The position numbers and the translations under genes were made by a program. A DNA stretch of 64,000 nt from Phytopseudomonas straminea (GTDB lineage Bacteria > Pseudomonadota > Gammaproteobacteria > Pseudomonadales > Pseudomonadaceae): positions 1 through 64,000 of the forward strand of contig NZ_FOMO01000013.1 in NCBI RefSeq assembly GCF_900112645.1, read 5' to 3'. Below are positions 25,347 through 34,469 of this stretch, one piece after another; the stretch's first letter is position 1; every line of letters begins with the position of its first letter. The notes beneath the pieces were generated by a model. The model was not told the origin of the DNA. It saw nothing but the letters and a program-made list of their open reading frames with translations, and ran no database searches.

Positions 25347-26909
25347 TTACAGCGCAGGGATATGCAGATCCAGACGTGGGTGGTCGCCATCCTGTGCTGC
25401 ATCGTTTCTCGGTGGCACGTGTTGGGTGTTGACGATCCGATCGCCCTGCAGCGTCTGCAGGTGAATGTCGAAACCCCACAGGCGGTGCAGGTGTTTGAGC
25501 ACTTCTTCGGTGGAACTGCCCAGCGGCTTGCGGTCGTGCTGGAAGTGGCGCAGGGTCAGCGAGCGGTCGCCGCGGCGATCAATGCTCCAGATCTGCACGT
25601 TGGGCTCACGATTGCCGAGGTTGTACTGAGCAGCGAGTGTTTCACGGATGGTCCGATAGCCCGGCTCGTCGTGGATGGCCGGCACGCTGAGTTCGTCTTT
25701 CTGGTCGTCGTCGAGAATGCTGAACAGCTTCAGGTCGCGAATCACCTTGGGCGACAGGTACTGCAGGATGAAGCTTTCGTCCTTGAAGCTGGTCATGGCG
25801 AATTTCAGGGTACTCAGCCAATCGCTGCCGGCGATGTCCGGGAACCAGCGGCGATCCTCTTCGGTGGGCTCCTCGCAGATGCGGCGAATGTCGCGGTACA
25901 TGGCGAAGCCCAGGGCGTAGGGGTTTATTCCACTGTAGTAGGGGCTGTCGAACGACGGCTGGAACACCACGCTGGTGTGCGACTGCAGGAACTCCATCAT
26001 GAAACCGTCGGTGACCAGGCCTTCGTCGTAGAGATCGTTCATCAAGGTGTAGTGCCAGAAGGTCGCCCAGCCTTCGTTCATCACCTGGGTCTGGCGTTGT
26101 GGATAGAAATACTGGGCGATCTTGCGCACGATGCGGATCACTTCGCGCTGCCAGGGCTCGAGCAGCGGAGCGTGTTTCTCCAGGAAATACAGGATGTTTT
26201 CCTGGGGCTCGGCGGGAAAGCGTTTGTTGTCGCTCTCGTCGGTTTTGCTCGCGCTCCTGGGAATGGTGCGCCACAGGTCATTGATCTGCCGCTGCAGGTG
26301 CTCTTCGCGATCCTTCTGGCGACGGCGCTCTTCCTCGGCGGAGATGGGGTAGGGGCGCTTGTAGCGGTCCACGCCGTAGTTCATCAGGGCATGGCAGGAG
26401 TCGATCAGATCCTCGACCGCATCGATACCGTGGCGCTCCTCGCACTGGGTGATGTACTGCTTGGCGAACACCAGGTAGTCGATGATCGAACTGGCGTCGG
26501 TCCAAGTGCGGAACAGGTAGTTGCCCTTGAAGAAACTATTGTGCCCGTAGCAGGCGTGGGCGATCACCAGGGCCTGCATGGTGATGGTGTTTTCCTCCAT
26601 CAGGTAGGCGATGCACGGGTCGGAGTTGATCACGATCTCGTACGCCAGGCCCATCTGCCCGCGGCTGTAGGATTTCTCGGTGCTGAGGAACTGCTTGCCG
26701 TACGACCAGTGGTGATAACCCAGCGGCATGCCGACGGAGGCGTAAGCATCCATCATCTGCTCGGCGGTGATCACCTCGATCTGGTTGGGGTAGGTGTCGA
26801 GGGCATAGCGCTCGGCCAGCCGGCTGATTTCCCGGTCGTAGTCGCGAATCAGCTCGAAGGTCCATTCCGAGCCCGTGGACAGGGGCTGACGTTTCTTGTT
26901 GCTGCTCAT
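25347..26909 (-). CDS. spoVR: SpoVR family protein (YcgB)
   Basis: 520 aa, full length. SpoVR/YcgB proteins are of unknown mechanism; in Gram-negative bacteria they are part of the RpoS-linked yeaG-yeaH-ycgB stress module. Recognisable segments are YPNQIEVITAEQMMDAYASVGMP, the EMTFHYL-like block MNEGWATFWHYTLMNDLYDEG and NPYALGFAMYRDIRRICEEPTEED. The ATG overlaps the stop of the upstream yeaH gene (26906-26909), indicating coupling. Confidence 0.95.
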   Translation of the reverse strand: MSSNKKRQPLSTGSEWTFELIRDYDREISRLAERYALDTYPNQIEVITAEQMMDAYASVGMPLGYHHWSYGKQFLSTEKSYSRGQMGLAYEIVINSDPCIAYLMEENTITMQALVIAHACYGHNSFFKGNYLFRTWTDASSIIDYLVFAKQYITQCEERHGIDAVEDLIDSCHALMNYGVDRYKRPYPISAEEERRRQKDREEHLQRQINDLWRTIPRSASKTDESDNKRFPAEPQENILYFLEKHAPLLEPWQREVIRIVRKIAQYFYPQRQTQVMNEGWATFWHYTLMNDLYDEGLVTDGFMMEFLQSHTSVVFQPSFDSPYYSGINPYALGFAMYRDIRRICEEPTEEDRRWFPDIAGSDWLSTLKFAMTSFKDESFILQYLSPKVIRDLKLFSILDDDQKDELSVPAIHDEPGYRTIRETLAAQYNLGNREPNVQIWSIDRRGDRSLTLRHFQHDRKPLGSSTEEVLKHLHRLWGFDIHLQTLQGDRIVNTQHVPPRNDAAQDGDHPRLDLHIPAL

Positions 26910-28177
26910 GTGGCGAGCCTCCGCTGAAACAGTTCGCGGAATACCGGGTAGATGTCACCCGCCGATACCAGTTGCTGCTGGGCGAAGGTGTCGCCGAAGG
27001 CTTCGGCCACCCGCTCGTACTCGAACCACAGCGCCTGGTGCTCGCGCGGGGTGATCTCCACGTAGGTGAAATACTGCACGAAGGGCATGATCTGCTTGAT
27101 CAGGATATCCCGACAGATCGGCGAGTCGTCGTTCCAGTTGTCGCCGTCCGAAGCCTGGGCGCCGTAGATGTTCCATTCGTTGGTCGGGTAACGCTCGGCC
27201 ATGATCTCCTGCATCATCTTCAGCGCGCTGGAAACGATGGTGCCGCCGGTTTCCCGGGAATAGAAGAACTCTTCCTCGTCCACTTCCTTGGCACTGGTGT
27301 GGTGGCGGATGAACACCACGTCGATCTTGTCGTAGTTCCGCTTGAGAAACAGGTACAAGAGGATGAAGAAGCGCTTGGCGACGTCCTTGGTGGCCTGGGT
27401 CATCGAGCCGGAGACGTCCATCAGGCAGAACATCACCGCCTTGGAGCTGGGGTTGGGGTGCTTGACCAGCAGGTTGTACTTGAGGTCGAAGGTGTCGAGA
27501 AACGGGATGCGATGAATACGCGCGCTGAGGCGCTCGATCTCGGCTTCGAGCAGCTGGATGTCGCTGAAGTTGTCCGGCTCTTCGCGGCGCAGGCGCTCCA
27601 GGTCGGCCTTCACCTCGCGCAGCTTGGCCCGGCTGCTGCCCGATAACGCGATGCGCCGGGCATGGGCCGAACGCAGGGTGCGCACGATGTTGATGCGTGA
27701 CGGGTTGCCTTCGCTGCTGATGCCTGCGCGCACGGTCTTGAAGGTTTCCGCGCCGGTCAGATGGCGCTTGACCAGATTGGGCAGCTCCAGATCCTCGAAC
27801 ATGAAGTCCAGGAATTCTTCCTGGGTGATCTGGAACACGAACTCGTCCATGCCCTCGCCGGAGTTGCTGGCCTTGCCGGCACCCTGGCCGCCGCCACCGC
27901 CCTGCGGGCGTGGAATCCGTTCGCCGGCGACGAACTCCTTGTTGCCGGGGTGCACGACGGTCTGTTTGCCGCCGCGGCCATGGTGCAGCACCGGCTCGTC
28001 GATGTCGCGGCCGGGAATGCTAATCTGCTCACCGTGCTCCATGTCGGTGATGGAACGACGGCTGACGGCGTCCTCCACCGCCTTCTTGATGTGGTCGCGA
28101 TAGCGACGAATGAACCGCTGGCGGTTCACCGTGCTCTTGTTCTTGCCATTGAGGCGACGGTCGATCACGTAGCTCAT
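26906..28177 (-). CDS. yeaH: YeaH/YhbH family protein (DUF444, VWA-like)
   Basis: 423 aa. It begins MSYVIDRRLNGKNKSTVNRQ, contains a Gly-rich stretch (PQGGGGGQGAGKA, about 90-105), and has the VWA-like metal-site motif CLMDVSGSM (about 252-260) with the later T-G-G-T segment RETGGTIVSS. Partner of the YeaG kinase and SpoVR in the conserved stress operon; function not biochemically defined. The start at 28177 has GGAGG upstream; the open frame extends to 28210. Confidence 0.95.
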   Translation of the reverse strand: MSYVIDRRLNGKNKSTVNRQRFIRRYRDHIKKAVEDAVSRRSITDMEHGEQISIPGRDIDEPVLHHGRGGKQTVVHPGNKEFVAGERIPRPQGGGGGQGAGKASNSGEGMDEFVFQITQEEFLDFMFEDLELPNLVKRHLTGAETFKTVRAGISSEGNPSRINIVRTLRSAHARRIALSGSSRAKLREVKADLERLRREEPDNFSDIQLLEAEIERLSARIHRIPFLDTFDLKYNLLVKHPNPSSKAVMFCLMDVSGSMTQATKDVAKRFFILLYLFLKRNYDKIDVVFIRHHTSAKEVDEEEFFYSRETGGTIVSSALKMMQEIMAERYPTNEWNIYGAQASDGDNWNDDSPICRDILIKQIMPFVQYFTYVEITPREHQALWFEYERVAEAFGDTFAQQQLVSAGDIYPVFRELFQRRLAT

Positions 28178-28243
28178 ACAAGCCCTCCGGGCACTACGGA
28201 TGCAGGCCACGGCGAGATTGCCGTGGCCCGCAGCAGAGGCCGC

Positions 28244-30166
28244 TTACTGCGATTTACGTACGCGCAGATACCACTCGGACAGCAGGCGCACCTGCTTCTC
28301 GGTATAGCCGCGCTCGACCATGCGTTTGACGAAGTCGTTGTGCTTCTGTTGATCCTCCTTGCTGGCCTTGGCGTTGAAGCTGATGACCGGCAGCAGATCC
28401 TCGGTGTTGGAGAACATCTTCTTCTCGATCACCACCCGCAGTTTCTCGTAACTGAGCCAGGTCGGATTCTTGCCGTTATTGTTGGCCCGGGCGCGCAGCA
28501 CGAAGTTGACGATCTCGTTGCGGAAATCCTTCGGATTGCTGATGCCGGCCGGCTTCTCGATCTTCTCCAGTTCCTCGTTGAGGGCTACGCGATTGAGGAT
28601 TTCCCCGGTCTCGGGATCACGGTATTCCTGATCCTGAATCCAGAAGTCGGCGTACAGCACGTAGCGGTCGAAGATGTTCTGGCCGTACTCGCTGTAGGAC
28701 TCCAGGTAGGCGGTCTGGATTTCCTTGCCGATGAACTCGATATAGCGCGGCGCCAGGTATTCCTTGATGAAGCGCAGGTAGCGCTCACGTACCTCGCCCG
28801 GGAACTGTTCCTGTTCGATCTGCTGCTCGAGCACATAGAGCAGGTGCACCGGGTTGGCGGCCACTTCGTGTGGGTCGAAGTTGAAGACCTTGGAGAGAAT
28901 CTTGAAGGCGAAGCGGGTCGACAGGCCGTTCATGCCTTCGTCCACGCCCGCTGCGTCGCGGTACTCCTGGATCGACTTGGCCTTGGGGTCGGTATCCTTG
29001 AGGTTTTCGCCGTCGTAGACGCGCATCTTCGAGTAGATGTTGGAGTTCTCCGGCTCCTTGAGGCGCGACAGGGTGGAGAACTGGGCGAGCATTTTCAGGG
29101 TGTCCGGCGCGCAATGGGCGTTGGCCAGGGAGCTGCTGACCAGCAGCTTGTCGTAGATCTTGATCTCGTCACTGACGCGCAGGCAGTACGGCACCTTGAC
29201 GATGTAGATGCGGTCGATGAACGCCTCGTTGTTCTTGTTGTTGCGGAAGGTGTGCCACTCCGATTCGTTGGAGTGCGCCAGCAGGATGCCGTTGTAGGGA
29301 ATGGCCCCCAGCCCTTCGGTGCTGTTGTAGTTGCCTTCCTGGGTGGCGGTGAGCAGCGGGTGCAGCACCTTGATCGGCGCCTTGAACATCTCGACGAATT
29401 CCATCAGGCCCTGGTTGGCCCGGCATAGCGCGCCCGAATAGCTGTAGGCGTCGGCATCGTTCTGCGGGAATTCCTCGAGCTTGCGGATATCCACCTTGCC
29501 GACCAGGGCGGAGATGTCCTGGTTGTTCTCGTCGCCCGGCTCGGTCTTGGCGATGGCGATCTGGTTGAGGATCGACGGGTAGAGCTTGACCACGCGAAAC
29601 TGGCTGATGTCACCGCCGAACTCGGCCAGGCGCTTGCTGGCCCAGGGCGACATGATGCTGCCCAGGTAACGGCGGGAAATGCCGTAGTCCTCTTCGAGGA
29701 TCGCGGCGTCCTCGGCGGCGTTGAACAGGCCCAGTGGTGATTCGAACACTGGTGACCCCTTGATGGCGTAGAAGGGCACCTTTTCCATCAACTGCTTGAG
29801 CTTCTCGGCCAGCGAGGACTTGCCGCCGCCGACTGGGCCGAGCAGGTAAAGAATCTGCTTCTTCTCTTCCAGGCCCTGAGCAGCGTGACGAAAGTAGGAA
29901 ACGATCTGCTCGATGCATTCTTCCATGCCGTGGAAGTCGGCGAAGGCCGGATAGCGACGAATCACCTTGTTGGAAAAGATGCGCGACATCCGCGGGTTAT
30001 GGGAGGTATCGAGCAGCTCCGGTTCGCCGATGGCCATCAGCAAGCGCTCGGACGCGCTGGCGTAGGCGCTACGATCCTGCTTGCACAGTTCGAGGTACTC
30101 CTGCAGCGAGTACTCCTCCTGGCGCGTCGCCTCGAATCGTTGTTGGAAGTGACTGAAAATGCTCAT
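28244..30166 (-). CDS. yeaG: YeaG/PrkA family serine protein kinase
   Basis: 640 aa. The N-terminal AAA+ PrkA domain has a P-loop GPVGGGKSS (110-118), and the C-terminal PrkA kinase domain includes the ..YDGENLKDTDPKAKSIQEYRDAAGVDEGMNG.. region. YeaG homologues are cytoplasmic serine kinases involved in nitrogen-starvation and stationary-phase responses. It is the first gene of yeaG-yeaH-spoVR. The ATG at 30166 has GAGGTGA just upstream; the frame is open to 30259 but that region lacks support. A candidate promoter is at 30468-30494. Confidence 0.96.
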   Translation of the reverse strand: MSIFSHFQQRFEATRQEEYSLQEYLELCKQDRSAYASASERLLMAIGEPELLDTSHNPRMSRIFSNKVIRRYPAFADFHGMEECIEQIVSYFRHAAQGLEEKKQILYLLGPVGGGKSSLAEKLKQLMEKVPFYAIKGSPVFESPLGLFNAAEDAAILEEDYGISRRYLGSIMSPWASKRLAEFGGDISQFRVVKLYPSILNQIAIAKTEPGDENNQDISALVGKVDIRKLEEFPQNDADAYSYSGALCRANQGLMEFVEMFKAPIKVLHPLLTATQEGNYNSTEGLGAIPYNGILLAHSNESEWHTFRNNKNNEAFIDRIYIVKVPYCLRVSDEIKIYDKLLVSSSLANAHCAPDTLKMLAQFSTLSRLKEPENSNIYSKMRVYDGENLKDTDPKAKSIQEYRDAAGVDEGMNGLSTRFAFKILSKVFNFDPHEVAANPVHLLYVLEQQIEQEQFPGEVRERYLRFIKEYLAPRYIEFIGKEIQTAYLESYSEYGQNIFDRYVLYADFWIQDQEYRDPETGEILNRVALNEELEKIEKPAGISNPKDFRNEIVNFVLRARANNNGKNPTWLSYEKLRVVIEKKMFSNTEDLLPVISFNAKASKEDQQKHNDFVKRMVERGYTEKQVRLLSEWYLRVRKSQ

Positions 30167-30625
30167 GACTTCACCTCGCTCGATGCTGGGAGCCGGCCGG
30201 GATCGGTCGAGCGGGTGCATGCAGACTCGGCGCTCGCGCTGCCGAGATGAATCCCCCAAACACCCCTTGGTCAGTCAGAACCTCATGGTCGGCTGTCCGT
30301 CGCATGGCAGGTTGAGGACAGCCGCCTTGCGTCTCTCGCGCAAGGCGTATCGGCTGCCTTCTCCCGCCTGACCCTGTGTCGCGTGGCTCTGGCTGGCTGC
30401 TGAAGGTGAGTACCGATGGCCCGTTCGGCCGATTGGCCGGCTACCTGAATTGGGATGGCCTAAGACAAGGATAGTTGGTAATCGGCAAGGTCAAGGCGCA
30501 ATTGCTAGGTCAGGCTCCATTGCGGTGCCAGAGAGGCAGGCAAACCCAGCATTGGCGGGGCTTGGCTGGCGAAAAAAATTTATGCGCGAGCGTCTTGGGA
30601 GCGCAGGTGAGGTAGCGAGCCGGTT
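30167..30625. other. 459-bp intergenic region between yeaG and glpE
   Basis: No supported coding region. It contains a hairpin GCCTTGCG (30322-30329) with CGCAAGGC (30339-30346), a candidate minus-strand promoter at 30468-30494, and an A-rich run GGCGAAAAAAATTTATG near 30567. The long leader upstream of yeaG may carry post-transcriptional control, but I see no known RNA family. Confidence 0.5.
30468..30494 (-). promoter_or_regulatory. Candidate promoter for the yeaG operon
   Basis: On the minus strand TTGACC (30494-30489) is followed after 15 bp by TATCCT (30473-30468), giving the context CAACTATCCTTGTC. The -10 resembles the CTAYACT form favoured by RpoS, which controls this operon in enterobacteria. 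The spacer is short, so this is a weak call. Confidence 0.3.
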
Positions 30626-30955
30626 TTATTCCGGCTGGCTGGTTTCGGTGTCCTGCGGGTAGGTGGCGCGCCACAGTTCGAAGCCGCCGTCGAGGCTGTA
30701 GACCTCCGAGAAACCCTGGCCAACCAGATAGGCTGCGGCACCCTGACTGGAGTTGCCGTGGTAGCAGGTGACGATCAGCGGCGTGTCGAGATCGGCTTTG
30801 GCGATAAAGTCGGCCAGCGAATAGTTGTCCAGGTGCTGGGAGTCGCTGATGTGACCAGCCGCGAAACTTTGTGGGTCGCGGATGTCGACGACTACGGCGC
30901 CTTTGTCGCGCAGTGCCTGGGCCTGTTCGGGGGCGATGCGTTTGAACTCGCTCAT
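30626..30955 (-). CDS. glpE: Thiosulfate sulfurtransferase GlpE (single rhodanese domain)
   Basis: 109 aa, matching GlpE length. The active-site loop is Cys64-Tyr-His-Gly-Asn-Ser-Ser, the GlpE-type six-residue loop. It transfers sulfane sulfur from thiosulfate to cyanide or other thiols in the cytoplasm. The ATG overlaps the apaH stop codon (30952-30955), so it is the last gene of the rsmA-apaG-apaH-glpE unit. Confidence 0.93.
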   Translation of the reverse strand: MSEFKRIAPEQAQALRDKGAVVVDIRDPQSFAAGHISDSQHLDNYSLADFIAKADLDTPLIVTCYHGNSSQGAAAYLVGQGFSEVYSLDGGFELWRATYPQDTETSQPE

Positions 30956-31776
30956 GCTGCTTCCTCGCTACAGTCGCAGCGATGGTACTCGCCGCTATCG
31001 ATATTCATCAGGGTCATGCTGCCGCCCCACACGCAGCCCGAATCCAGGGCGAACACGCCGGGCTCATCGCATTGGCCTTCCAGAGCCGCCCAATGGCCGA
31101 AGATGATCTTTTGGTCACGGGTCTTGCGCTGTTTGTGGCTGAACCAGGGCAGGTAGCCGGCCGGCGCGGTGTCGAGGCCTTCCTTGCTCTTCAGGTCCAG
31201 GGTGCCGTCGGCCTTGCAGAAGCGCATGCGGGTGAAATAGTTGGTGATCACCCGTAACCGGGCGATGCCCTGCAGCTCCTTGTCCCAGCACGCCGGCTCG
31301 TTGCCGTACATGCCGTCGAGGAACATCGGATACAGAGCATCGTCGCGCAGCGCGTTCTCGACTTCGTTGGCGCGGCGCAGTGCCTTGGCCATGTTCCACT
31401 GCGGCGGTATGCCGGCGTGCACCAGGGCGGTGTTGCGCTGCTCGTCATAATGCAGCAGCTTCTGCTGGCGCAGCCAGTCCAGCAGTTCGTCGCAGTCCGG
31501 CGCTTCGAGAATCTCGCGCAGGGTGTCGCCCCGCTTGAGGCGCTCGATATTGCACGCGGCGGCGAGCAGGTGCAGGTCATGATTGCCCAGCACGCAGACC
31601 AGCGCCTTGCGCATGCCGTAGAGAAAACGCAGGGTTTCCAGGGACGCCGGACCGCGGTTCACCAGATCGCCGACCAGCCACAGTCGGTCACGGGCCGGGT
31701 CGAAGGCCACGCGTTCGAGTAGGCACTGCAGCGGTTTCAGGCAGCCCTGCAGGTCGCCGACGGCATAGGTCGCCAT
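30952..31776 (-). CDS. apaH: Bis(5'-nucleosyl)-tetraphosphatase (symmetrical) ApaH
   Basis: 274 aa. It hydrolyses Ap4A to 2 ADP. Calcineurin-type metallophosphatase motifs are GDLQGC (7-12), GDLVNRGP and GNHD, with later histidines in LVHAGIPPQW. The gene is intact, starting MATYAVGDLQG. The ATG directly abuts a 265-bp MITE-like element (31779-32043): the sequence before it is GGGGGTAGACCCTA-ATG, so any Shine-Dalgarno now comes from the element's terminal repeat. The neighbours rsmA and apaG form the usual cluster upstream. Confidence 0.97.
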   Translation of the reverse strand: MATYAVGDLQGCLKPLQCLLERVAFDPARDRLWLVGDLVNRGPASLETLRFLYGMRKALVCVLGNHDLHLLAAACNIERLKRGDTLREILEAPDCDELLDWLRQQKLLHYDEQRNTALVHAGIPPQWNMAKALRRANEVENALRDDALYPMFLDGMYGNEPACWDKELQGIARLRVITNYFTRMRFCKADGTLDLKSKEGLDTAPAGYLPWFSHKQRKTRDQKIIFGHWAALEGQCDEPGVFALDSGCVWGGSMTLMNIDSGEYHRCDCSEEAA

Positions 31777-31778
31777 TA

Positions 31779-32043
31779 GGGTCTACCCCCGTTTCGTCGT
31801 GAGCCGCGTTGCTGCGAAAAATTGCACCAGGTAAGGCGCGAGGCGCAGGTAATGGTCGCTCCCTTGCCAAGCCTCGCAACGCTGCATGGTGCAATTCTTC
31901 GCGCAACCCGAAGGGTCGGGCCATTTTTTGCGCGATGCTGCGTTATTCGTCGTTCATTTGGAATAACCAAACTTCTCTCCTCATGCCTAGCCTCGCGCAA
32001 AAAATGGCTCCGGCGCGGCCACGAACGAAACCGGGGTAGACCC
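31779..32043. mobile_element. MITE-like non-autonomous element inserted between apaG and apaH
   Basis: 265 bp. Terminal inverted repeats of about 30 bp: the left end (31779-31808) begins GGGTCTACCCCCGTTTCG; the right end (32014-32043), read inward, begins GGGTCTACCCCGGTTTCG. It is flanked by the 3-bp duplication TTA (31776-31778 and 32044-32046). Two internal perfect or near-perfect inverted pairs, GCGAAAAATTGCACC with GGTGCAATTCTTCGC (31814-31828/31888-31902) and GCCATTTTTTGCGCG with CGCGCAAAAAATGGC (31920-31934/31994-32008), form two large hairpins. No protein is encoded. It would have to be mobilised in trans. Confidence 0.75.
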
Positions 32044-32424
<381 letters not shown>

Positions 32425-32438
32425 GGGCACTCGATCAA

Positions 32439-33251
32439 TCAGGTGGGCGAAGGCGCGGGTTGCAGGGCCAGCTGGTCGGCCAGGCGCACGAACGCGGCCA
32501 GATCCAGCTGCTCGGGGCGCAGGCTGCCATCGACGCCGGCCGCCTCGATCTCGCCGGCCGGCAGCAGCGCCTTGAGGGTGTTGCGCAGGGTCTTGCGGCG
32601 CTGGTTGAAGGCCTCGCGCACCACGCGCTCGAGCAGGCGATGATCCTTGGCCGGGTGCGGCAGCACCTTGTGCGGTACCAGGCGCACGATGGCCGAGTCG
32701 ACCTTGGGCGGCGGGTTGAAAGCACCCGGGCCGACGTTGAACAGGTGTTCCACCTGGCAGTGGTACTGCACCATGATCGACAGTCGCCCCCAGTCGCCGC
32801 CGCCCGGGCCCGCGGCCAGGCGCTCGACCACTTCCTTTTGCAGCATGAAGTGCATGTCGCGGATCAGATGGGCGTTGTCCAGCAGGTGGAAAATCAGCGG
32901 TGTGGAGATGTTGTACGGCAGGTTGCCGACCACCCGCAGGCTGTTGGGCGCTGCCTGCAGACTCGAGAAGTCGAATTTCAGGGCATCGCCCTGGTTCAGT
33001 CGAAAGCGCGGCTGGTCGGCGAACTTGGCCTGCAGGATCGGGATCAGGTCCAGATCCAGTTCGATCACGTCAAGCTGCGCACCGCTGTTAAGCAAGCCTT
33101 CGGTGAGCGCGCCCTGGCCCGGGCCGATCTCCAGCAGGTGCTCGCCTTCGCGGGCATGGATGGCGCGCAGGATAAGGTGAATCACCCCGGCGTCATGAAG
33201 GAAGTTCTGGCCGAAGCGCTTGCGCGCGCGGTGTTGGTAAGGCTCGGACAT
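32439..33251 (-). CDS. rsmA: 16S rRNA (adenine1518-N6/adenine1519-N6)-dimethyltransferase RsmA (KsgA)
   Basis: 270 aa. It dimethylates two adjacent adenines in the 3' hairpin of 16S rRNA late in 30S assembly. The SAM-binding motif is EIGPGQGALTEGLL (about 42-55) and the catalytic motif IV is NLPYNIS (about 110-116). The N-terminus HRARKRFGQNFL is the family signature. The ATG at 33251 is chosen from homologues; the frame is open to 33293. It leads the rsmA-apaG-apaH-glpE unit and is 126 bp downstream of pdxA. Confidence 0.97.
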   Translation of the reverse strand: MSEPYQHRARKRFGQNFLHDAGVIHLILRAIHAREGEHLLEIGPGQGALTEGLLNSGAQLDVIELDLDLIPILQAKFADQPRFRLNQGDALKFDFSSLQAAPNSLRVVGNLPYNISTPLIFHLLDNAHLIRDMHFMLQKEVVERLAAGPGGGDWGRLSIMVQYHCQVEHLFNVGPGAFNPPPKVDSAIVRLVPHKVLPHPAKDHRLLERVVREAFNQRRKTLRNTLKALLPAGEIEAAGVDGSLRPEQLDLAAFVRLADQLALQPAPSPT

Positions 33252-33266
33252 CTGAAAAGCAGCTCC

Positions 33267-33295
33267 AGGCTTCAAGCTGCAAGCATCAAGCAAGC
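33267..33295. repeat. Short GCTTCAAGC-type repeat in the pdxA-rsmA gap
   Basis: A run of imperfect repeats (GCTTCAAGCTGCAAGCATCAAGC and following bases) with hairpin potential. Similar AGCTTGCAGCTTG blocks are frequent between Pseudomonas genes (from memory). Nothing else is visible in the 126-base gap. Confidence 0.4.
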
Positions 33296-33377
33296 GCGTA
33301 AAGCGGTCAGGCTAAAACGCGCAGTTTAGCAGGGAACGCCTGTCGAGCGGCGGCGCTCACCACTCCTGGCCGGTCCT

Positions 33378-34376
33378 TCAGCGGAGCAGGCGGCTGTGCG
33401 CCATCTCATAGGCGGTTTCCAGGGCGACCTGCAGGCTGCCGCAGTCGATGCGCCCGGTGCCGGCAAGGTCCAGCGCGGTGCCGTGGTCGACCGAGGTGCG
33501 GATGATCGGCAGGCCCAGGGTCACGTTCACCGCTGCGCCGAAGCCTTTGTACTTGAGCACCGGCAAACCCTGATCGTGATACATGGCGAGCACTGCGTCG
33601 CAATGCTCCAGGTGCTTGGGGGTAAACAGCGTGTCGGCCGGCAGCGGGCCGATCAGCTCCATGCCTTCGCCGCGCAGTTGCTCGAGCGCAGGCTCGATGA
33701 CTTCGATCTCCTCGCGTCCCAGGTGGCCGCCTTCGCCGGCATGTGGGTTAAGGCCGCAGATCAGGATGCGTGGTCTGGCAATGCCGAACTTGTCGCGCAG
33801 GTCGGCGTGCAGGATGCGTGTCACGCGCTGCAGACGCTCAGTGGTGATGGCATCGGCTACGTCCTTGAGCGGCAGGTGGGTGGTGACCAGTGCTACCCGC
33901 AGGCCGCGGGTCGCGAGCATCATCACTACCTGGGGTGTGCCGGTCAGGTCAGCGAGAAATTCGGTATGGCCGGAAAAGGCCATACCCGCATCGTTGATGA
34001 TGCCTTTGTGCACCGGCGCGGTGATCATTCCGGCGAAGCTGCCGTTCAGGCATCCTTCGGCGGCGCGCGTCAGGGTCTGCAGCACATAGGCGGCGTTGGC
34101 CTTGCTCAACTGACCGGTGACCACCGGCTCGCCCAGCGGCGTATCCCACACGTAGAGGCTGCCGGCTGGCGCGGGCTGAGTAGGGCAATTATCAGGTGCA
34201 ATATCGATAAGCTCGATCTGCAGTCCCAGCTCCGCCGCGCGAGCTTGCAGCAATACGCGACTGGCGACGCAGATCAGTGCATGGGCCTGCTGCTCGCGGG
34301 CGATCAACAGGCAAAGATCCGGACCGATGCCGGCAGGTTCTCCGGGAGTGAGGGCGAAGCGCAGGCTATTGGGCAT
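33378..34376 (-). CDS. pdxA: 4-hydroxythreonine-4-phosphate dehydrogenase PdxA
   Basis: 332 aa. It oxidises 4-phosphohydroxy-L-threonine in the DXP-dependent pyridoxal phosphate pathway. Family motifs are TPGEPAGIGPDL (10-21), the metal-ligand histidines in SGHTEFLAD and CGLNPHAGEGGHLGREE, and AMYHDQGLPVLKYKGF. The ATG at 34376 gives the standard N-terminus. The gene lies between surA and rsmA, the usual gammaproteobacterial order, but a terminator-like hairpin (34425-34450) separates it from surA. Confidence 0.97.
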   Translation of the reverse strand: MPNSLRFALTPGEPAGIGPDLCLLIAREQQAHALICVASRVLLQARAAELGLQIELIDIAPDNCPTQPAPAGSLYVWDTPLGEPVVTGQLSKANAAYVLQTLTRAAEGCLNGSFAGMITAPVHKGIINDAGMAFSGHTEFLADLTGTPQVVMMLATRGLRVALVTTHLPLKDVADAITTERLQRVTRILHADLRDKFGIARPRILICGLNPHAGEGGHLGREEIEVIEPALEQLRGEGMELIGPLPADTLFTPKHLEHCDAVLAMYHDQGLPVLKYKGFGAAVNVTLGLPIIRTSVDHGTALDLAGTGRIDCGSLQVALETAYEMAHSRLLR

Positions 34377-34424
34377 GATCCGGTCTCGAGGTCGGGCTGC
34401 GTGATTTTAGCCCAGGCAGAAATG

Positions 34425-34450
34425 AAAAAGCCCGGCGCTGTGCCGGGCTT
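34425..34450 (-). terminator. Terminator downstream of surA
   Basis: AAGCCCGGC (34428-34436) pairs with GCCGGGCTT (34442-34450) around a 5-nt loop. On the minus strand it is followed by a T run (34429-34425). It lies 20 bp past the surA stop. Confidence 0.8.
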
Positions 34451-34469
34451 CGAGGGTATTCAAGCTGAT

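Noticed and set aside
24363..26927. 854-codon plus-strand frame opposite cca and spoVR
   Set aside because: Antisense to two confident genes; His/Val/Gln-rich shadow composition with no recognisable domain.
27761..29428. 555-codon plus-strand frame opposite yeaH and yeaG
   Set aside because: Same reason: antisense shadow of conserved genes.
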